From NCBI GenBank assembly GCA_964609615.1, contig CAZSRL010000001.1, positions 29,511 to 93,510 on the forward strand: a stretch of DNA of 64,000 bases, in the 5' to 3' direction. Of this stretch, positions 60,446 through 64,000 are shown one piece after another. The DNA comes from CAZSRL01 sp964609615. Its GTDB lineage: Bacteria; Bacillota_I; Bacilli_A; RF39; UBA660. Within the stretch, counting starts at the first letter, position 1. Each line of letters begins with the position of its first letter. Under the pieces are notes generated by a model. It saw nothing but the letters and a program-made list of their open reading frames with translations, was not told where the DNA came from and ran no database searches. A program made the position numbers and the translations under genes.

Positions 60446-62197
60446 TTATTTTATAAATCTTTTTGTATTAAAAACAACCATTATTAATAAAGGCATACAT
60501 GTGAATATACTATAAACATATCTAAACTCTGCATATACCGGGGATGCCATAACAGTTAACATCAATCCGATAAAAAATATTCCAGGAATAAGTAATTTAT
60601 ATTTTTTCTTTATTATTATCACAGCCATTAAAAAAATATTTAACCAAAACATAAAACCTATACTATACATTAATCCGATAATCGGTTTTTGTGATATTTT
60701 TTTTGTTTTATCACTTGCATACAGCGTTAAAGAAATCAATGGCTTTTCTTTTATCTCAAGAATATTGTCATAAACTCCTTCTGCTACTTTCCAATAAATT
60801 ACTTCTGGATACCAATAACCATATGAATTATATAAAAAACTCTTAATATATGTTTTTGGATATTTTTTTAATAATGTATACCATATATCAAAAAAATCGC
60901 CAAAATTAGTGTTATTAATATCTCCATTATCTCTAATATAACTTTTCATTGGATCTGATATGGTTTTTAAATAGTTTCCTTCAGCATATTTAATAGGGAT
61001 AAATCTTTCAACTTTATTTTTTTCATCCAATGATAGCGTTTTGCTATTAAATGTTTCAACCCTTGCAATTTGTTGTATTGGAATAGATAAAGCCTCAACT
61101 TTCGAACCTTTTTGTATGTTATAATATTCAAATATAGGGCCCTCAATTACAAAATATAACCCAATTGCAACTACCGAAATAAGAAATATCCTTAAAAAAT
61201 CTTTTCTTAATAAAAATAATATAAAAAGCAAAGCTACAAGATAAATATATATTCCATTATTTCTAAACAAAAAGAATAATAGCAAAACTATAAACAATAA
61301 GATTTTATTAATATTCTTTTTCAAAAAATCTTTCGTACTAATAATCTCTATAAAAATAATAATCAAATAAACAAATATAATTGCAAATGGAATATCTTTC
61401 CACATTGTAAAACTATACATTGCATTAACAAGTGAAAAGAAATAAAAACACATTGTAATTATTTGTATTTTATAATCAACTTTTTTACTTGCCATATATT
61501 TTATCACAAAAGCAAATGTAAATGACAATGCCAACATTTGAAAAATATTATATAATGTAAGCCCAACATAAATGTTATCATTTAAACTAATGAAAAGTTT
61601 AATTAAGAGAGTAAATAAAACAGGATGATGATTGGAAATCGGATAATTTCCAGTTGCTTGCATCAAACTCGAAATTGAGTCGTTAGTATAAACACCAGGA
61701 TAAAATACAAAAAATAAAAAAATCCAAGGAATGATAAATATTAACATATTAATAATTAATGATTTATAACTATTTCTAAACAAAATAAATGAAGTAGTCC
61801 TTATATTTTCTTTAGAATTTGCTTTATTAAACAAAATTACTAATATAACAAAAAATATAATTGTATATATTAATACATTTAATAATAAGCCAACATTAAA
61901 ATCTATATTTGGTACTCTTTGTAATTCTCTACCAATAATTAAGCAAAAACTGTAAACAATTGATAAAACAAAAGATGTTATTAATATACATTTATTATTA
62001 AAATATTTCAAAAATTTTGTTTTATTAAAAGTTGATAATTCATAAATACCAATTGTCACTATCAAAAATACTAAAAAACAATCAAAATTGTTTTTTAAGA
62101 TGGTTGTGTCATTAAAAACCGGTATTAATTTATATAAAAGAATTGATACTATTATTCCAACAATTATTGATAAAAAAAATTTGATTTTTTTTTTCAT
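60446..62197 (-). CDS. Polytopic membrane protein (DUF6020-like, GT-C type)
   Basis: 583 residues, about 12 membrane helices. An external loop near 170 has PGVYTNDSISSLMQATG and SNHHPVLFTLLIKLF, the D-S...Q...HHP pattern of DUF6020 proteins, which resemble GT-C glycosyltransferases. First gene of the four-gene cassette between the 66-bp repeats; its promoter and start codon lie in repeat copy 2. The last part (about 385-470) is an extracytoplasmic domain with aromatic residues. Confidence 0.78.
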   Translation of the reverse strand: MKKKIKFFLSIIVGIIVSILLYKLIPVFNDTTILKNNFDCFLVFLIVTIGIYELSTFNKTKFLKYFNNKCILITSFVLSIVYSFCLIIGRELQRVPNIDFNVGLLLNVLIYTIIFFVILVILFNKANSKENIRTTSFILFRNSYKSLIINMLIFIIPWIFLFFVFYPGVYTNDSISSLMQATGNYPISNHHPVLFTLLIKLFISLNDNIYVGLTLYNIFQMLALSFTFAFVIKYMASKKVDYKIQIITMCFYFFSLVNAMYSFTMWKDIPFAIIFVYLIIIFIEIISTKDFLKKNINKILLFIVLLLFFLFRNNGIYIYLVALLFILFLLRKDFLRIFLISVVAIGLYFVIEGPIFEYYNIQKGSKVEALSIPIQQIARVETFNSKTLSLDEKNKVERFIPIKYAEGNYLKTISDPMKSYIRDNGDINNTNFGDFFDIWYTLLKKYPKTYIKSFLYNSYGYWYPEVIYWKVAEGVYDNILEIKEKPLISLTLYASDKTKKISQKPIIGLMYSIGFMFWLNIFLMAVIIIKKKYKLLIPGIFFIGLMLTVMASPVYAEFRYVYSIFTCMPLLIMVVFNTKRFIK

Positions 62198-62260
62198 AAT
62201 TCACCTCTTTGTCTTATTATACAACAAAAAGAGTTATTTATAAACTCTTTTTGTTTTAAA
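62195..62260 (-). repeat. 66-bp direct repeat, copy 2 (terminator + promoter + ribosome site)
   Basis: Identical to 57367-57432, in the same orientation, 4.8 kb away. It carries the ATG and ribosome site of the DUF6020-like gene, TATAAT and a terminator. Confidence 0.93.
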
Positions 62261-62286
62261 AACAAGTAGTTTTTACCCTACTTGTT
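62261..62286 (-). terminator. Terminator of the LCP gene
   Basis: A 9-bp stem AACAAGTAG/CTACTTGTT with an 8-base loop, overlapping the stop at 62273. A second hairpin follows in the 66-bp repeat. Confidence 0.75.
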
Positions 62287-63859
62287 CAATACTTGACGAA
62301 TTATTTGTATCTCCTATTACTTTTCTTTCATATTTTGTATTTATTGAGAAGTCAAATGTTTTTATTTTTTTTGCTTTTTTTATGTTTAAGTTTACTTTCA
62401 TAGCGTCTATTATATCATTTAAACTTTCTGTATCATAGTTAAAAATATATGCACTTCCTGCGTGTCCATCTGATCCAGTTAAATATGTTTTTTGTATATT
62501 AAGTACGTTATTATTATCTGAGAACATCATTTTTTTAGCTATATTATAAAATGATAGTATTTGATTTGTTGAAAGGTCTGTATCCATATTTTTACTAACT
62601 GCTTCTAATATGTTATAGAATGTTTTAACGCTTTTAACGTTCTTTATTTGATCTGTCATGGCTTCTACTACTAGTTGTTGATTTTGTCCTCTTGAAAAGT
62701 CTCCTTTTACTAATGTCTTTCTATGTCTAGAAAGTGCTAAAGCTTCTTCTCCTGTTAATTTTTGAACTCCTTTTTTTAAACATATTTTGTGTGAGCCTTT
62801 TTTTCTGTCACTATTTTGTTCGCAAAATTCTATTGGTACATCTACAGTTACTCCACCTAAGGCATCAACTAATTCAACAACACCTTTAAAGTTAATTTTT
62901 GTATAATGGTCAATTTTAATATCAGTTAAGTTTTCAACTGTATTTATCATACAATCTGTTCCATATGCAGCTGCACTATTTATTTTATTTTTATAATTAT
63001 GATTGCAAGCAATTGGAACATATGTATCTCTTGGTATTGAAAACATAGTTGTGTTTAATGTTTCAGGATTAAAAGTGATAAGCATTATTGTATCTCCATT
63101 AAAAGCTTGATTTGGGTTTAATCCATCTTTTTCAGAATCAACGCCTAATAATAACATAGTAAAAGGTTCTGTTATTAATTTCTTTTCAGTTGATTTAATC
63201 TTTGTATCTTTTTTCATCTTTTTACTTTTTTCAGTAACAACAATTGCCTTTTTACCAATATCTTCAAAACCATCTATATTCTTATAAGTAATTTTATAAT
63301 TATTAGTAACAAATGTTAAATCTATTTTTTTATCATATAAATCTTGTACCATTTCAACAGTATCTTTATATTCTTTTATTTCATTATCTTTATCTAAATT
63401 ATATTTTTTTATTATTTCCATAGGTATTTGATAACCTTCTACATCATCTTTGTTATTGATAATACCTATTGTTGTATCTTTAATATTTTTTATATTCTTA
63501 TAGTCTTTATTAAAAGTTATTAAAGAAGAAGTATATGTTATATAATTTTTATTTAAACTATCTATTTTTATATAAAAACTATAAATAAATATCCCCGCAG
63601 TAGCATACACAATAGTTAATATTAAAGAAACAATAAATATTGGTAATATTTTCTTTTTTCTAATTTTAAATAAAAAACGACAAAATATTGCTTTTATAAT
63701 TAAAAAATCAAAAAACAATATAAATAACGCCAACATAATTCTATAAAAAGTTTCTATACCACTCATTAAATATAAATCATATACTAAAAATAAGCTACTT
63801 CCTAACAGTAATAATACTAATAATATTCCTAATACCCTAATCTTTTTATTATTTTCCAT
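62273..63859 (-). CDS. LytR-CpsA-Psr (LCP) family wall-polymer ligase
   Basis: 528 residues. Three membrane helices at the N-terminus (about 8-100) and a small external domain precede the LCP catalytic domain (about 245-450): LLLGVDSEK, GDTIMLITFNPET, SIPRDTYVPI, the Arg-rich LSRHRKT and DFSRGQNQQ. These enzymes transfer teichoic acid or capsule from lipid carrier to peptidoglycan on the outer face. The start ATG 63859 follows GGAGGATGTAGTA; the ATG at 63874 overlaps the ribosome site. A promoter with TATAAT (63883-63888) lies upstream. Confidence 0.93.
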   Translation of the reverse strand: MENNKKIRVLGILLVLLLLGSSLFLVYDLYLMSGIETFYRIMLALFILFFDFLIIKAIFCRFLFKIRKKKILPIFIVSLILTIVYATAGIFIYSFYIKIDSLNKNYITYTSSLITFNKDYKNIKNIKDTTIGIINNKDDVEGYQIPMEIIKKYNLDKDNEIKEYKDTVEMVQDLYDKKIDLTFVTNNYKITYKNIDGFEDIGKKAIVVTEKSKKMKKDTKIKSTEKKLITEPFTMLLLGVDSEKDGLNPNQAFNGDTIMLITFNPETLNTTMFSIPRDTYVPIACNHNYKNKINSAAAYGTDCMINTVENLTDIKIDHYTKINFKGVVELVDALGGVTVDVPIEFCEQNSDRKKGSHKICLKKGVQKLTGEEALALSRHRKTLVKGDFSRGQNQQLVVEAMTDQIKNVKSVKTFYNILEAVSKNMDTDLSTNQILSFYNIAKKMMFSDNNNVLNIQKTYLTGSDGHAGSAYIFNYDTESLNDIIDAMKVNLNIKKAKKIKTFDFSINTKYERKVIGDTNNSSSIEQVG

Positions 63860-63882
63860 TACTACATCCTCCATGTTTATTA

Positions 63883-63911
63883 ATTATACTATATTATTGT
63901 TTTTAAAACAA
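63883..63911 (-). promoter_or_regulatory. Promoter of the LCP gene
   Basis: Minus strand -35 TTGTTT, 17-base spacer, -10 TATAAT (63883-63888). The -35 region overlaps a palindrome TTATTGTTTT/AAAACAATAA. Confidence 0.55.
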
Positions 63912-63948
63912 TAAAAAAGACATGTTAAATTATGAATTTAACATGTCT
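63911..63948 (-). terminator. Terminator of a gene outside the window
   Basis: A perfect 14-bp stem (63918-63931, 63935-63948) with loop ATG and a U6 run in the minus direction, so it ends a minus-strand gene whose 3' end is beyond 63950. Confidence 0.85.
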
Positions 63949-64000
63949 GTATATTAAATTTGAAAGTGCACAATTGATGTGCAGTTAGTTTTGTAATCAG

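Noticed and set aside
57367..62260. Insertion sequence or transposon ends
   Set aside because: The 66-bp copies are direct, not inverted, contain expression signals, and no transposase or integrase lies between them.
63966..63984. Small inverted repeat TGCACA/TGTGCA near the window end
   Set aside because: Only six base pairs and no context; may lie within the 3' end of a gene outside the window.

Overview
The window reads as one contig of a very AT-rich, walled, anaerobic low-G+C Gram-positive bacterium. Evidence: TGG is the Trp codon and TGA is used as a stop (infB/rbfA junction), so the code is standard; there is a pyruvate:ferredoxin oxidoreductase; replication here uses a DnaE-type polymerase; and there is a long teichoic-acid and surface-glycan locus with an LCP ligase, TagO, LtaS-like and TagGH-like proteins. 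An uncultured gut-type Bacilli lineage with a reduced genome (RF39-like) would fit, but this is inference. Almost everything lies on the minus strand; only ribosomal protein L28 and one candidate small RNA are read on the plus strand. A run of 100 N marks an assembly gap at 265-364.

Region by region (minus-strand genes are transcribed from high to low coordinates). 1-7945: a type VII secretion (T7SSb) locus, with the EssC ATPase, a YukD/EsaB ubiquitin-like protein, two WXG100-class small proteins, a coiled-coil partner and a large repeat-containing effector that runs off the window. Its promoter carries three copies of an AATATATTGT element. 8051-12200: the translation/transcription operon rimP-nusA-ylxR-infB-rbfA, with an odd single-domain rimP that appears to start at ATT and a terminator-like hairpin between promoter and first gene. 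12203-25262: housekeeping genes (tRNA-Met, rseP, cdsA, dnaE, rpmB, der, engB, yebC, recG), two unknown proteins, a secreted nuclease, a SpoVIF-like protein and a lone prepilin-like protein. 25388-25490: a stand-alone plus-strand candidate small RNA with its own strong promoter and terminator. 25520-28912: pyruvate:ferredoxin oxidoreductase. 29014-29342: a decayed RhuM fragment.

29454-63859 is nearly all cell-surface polymer synthesis. The first operon (29454-36241) pairs a UbiA-type phosphoribosyltransferase-like prenyltransferase with a HAD phosphatase, an NAD-dependent epimerase, a GtrA protein and an arabinofuranosyltransferase-like GT-C protein. Together these suggest a polyprenyl-phosphate-pentose pathway. 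Then come a frameshifted PASTA-repeat membrane protein, a GH25 lysozyme with many wall-binding repeats, and the teichoic-acid block: CDP-glycerol transferases, the GtrAB pair, the TagGH exporter, TagD, an LtaS-like sulfatase, a triple-domain glycosyltransferase fusion, GalE and a TagO-like enzyme. The last block is a four-gene set (DUF2142, GtrA, DPM-like GT2, DUF6020-like) bounded by two identical 66-bp direct repeats, followed by an LCP-family ligase.

How it fits together: TagO starts lipid-linked glycan, TagD and the CDP-glycerol transferases build glycerol-phosphate chains, the GT2/GT4 and GtrA/GtrB/GT-C proteins decorate them using polyprenyl-phosphate sugars, TagGH exports, and LCP attaches the product to peptidoglycan. 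The LtaS-like enzyme would make lipid-anchored polymer. All functions are inferred from sequence motifs; no database search was run.
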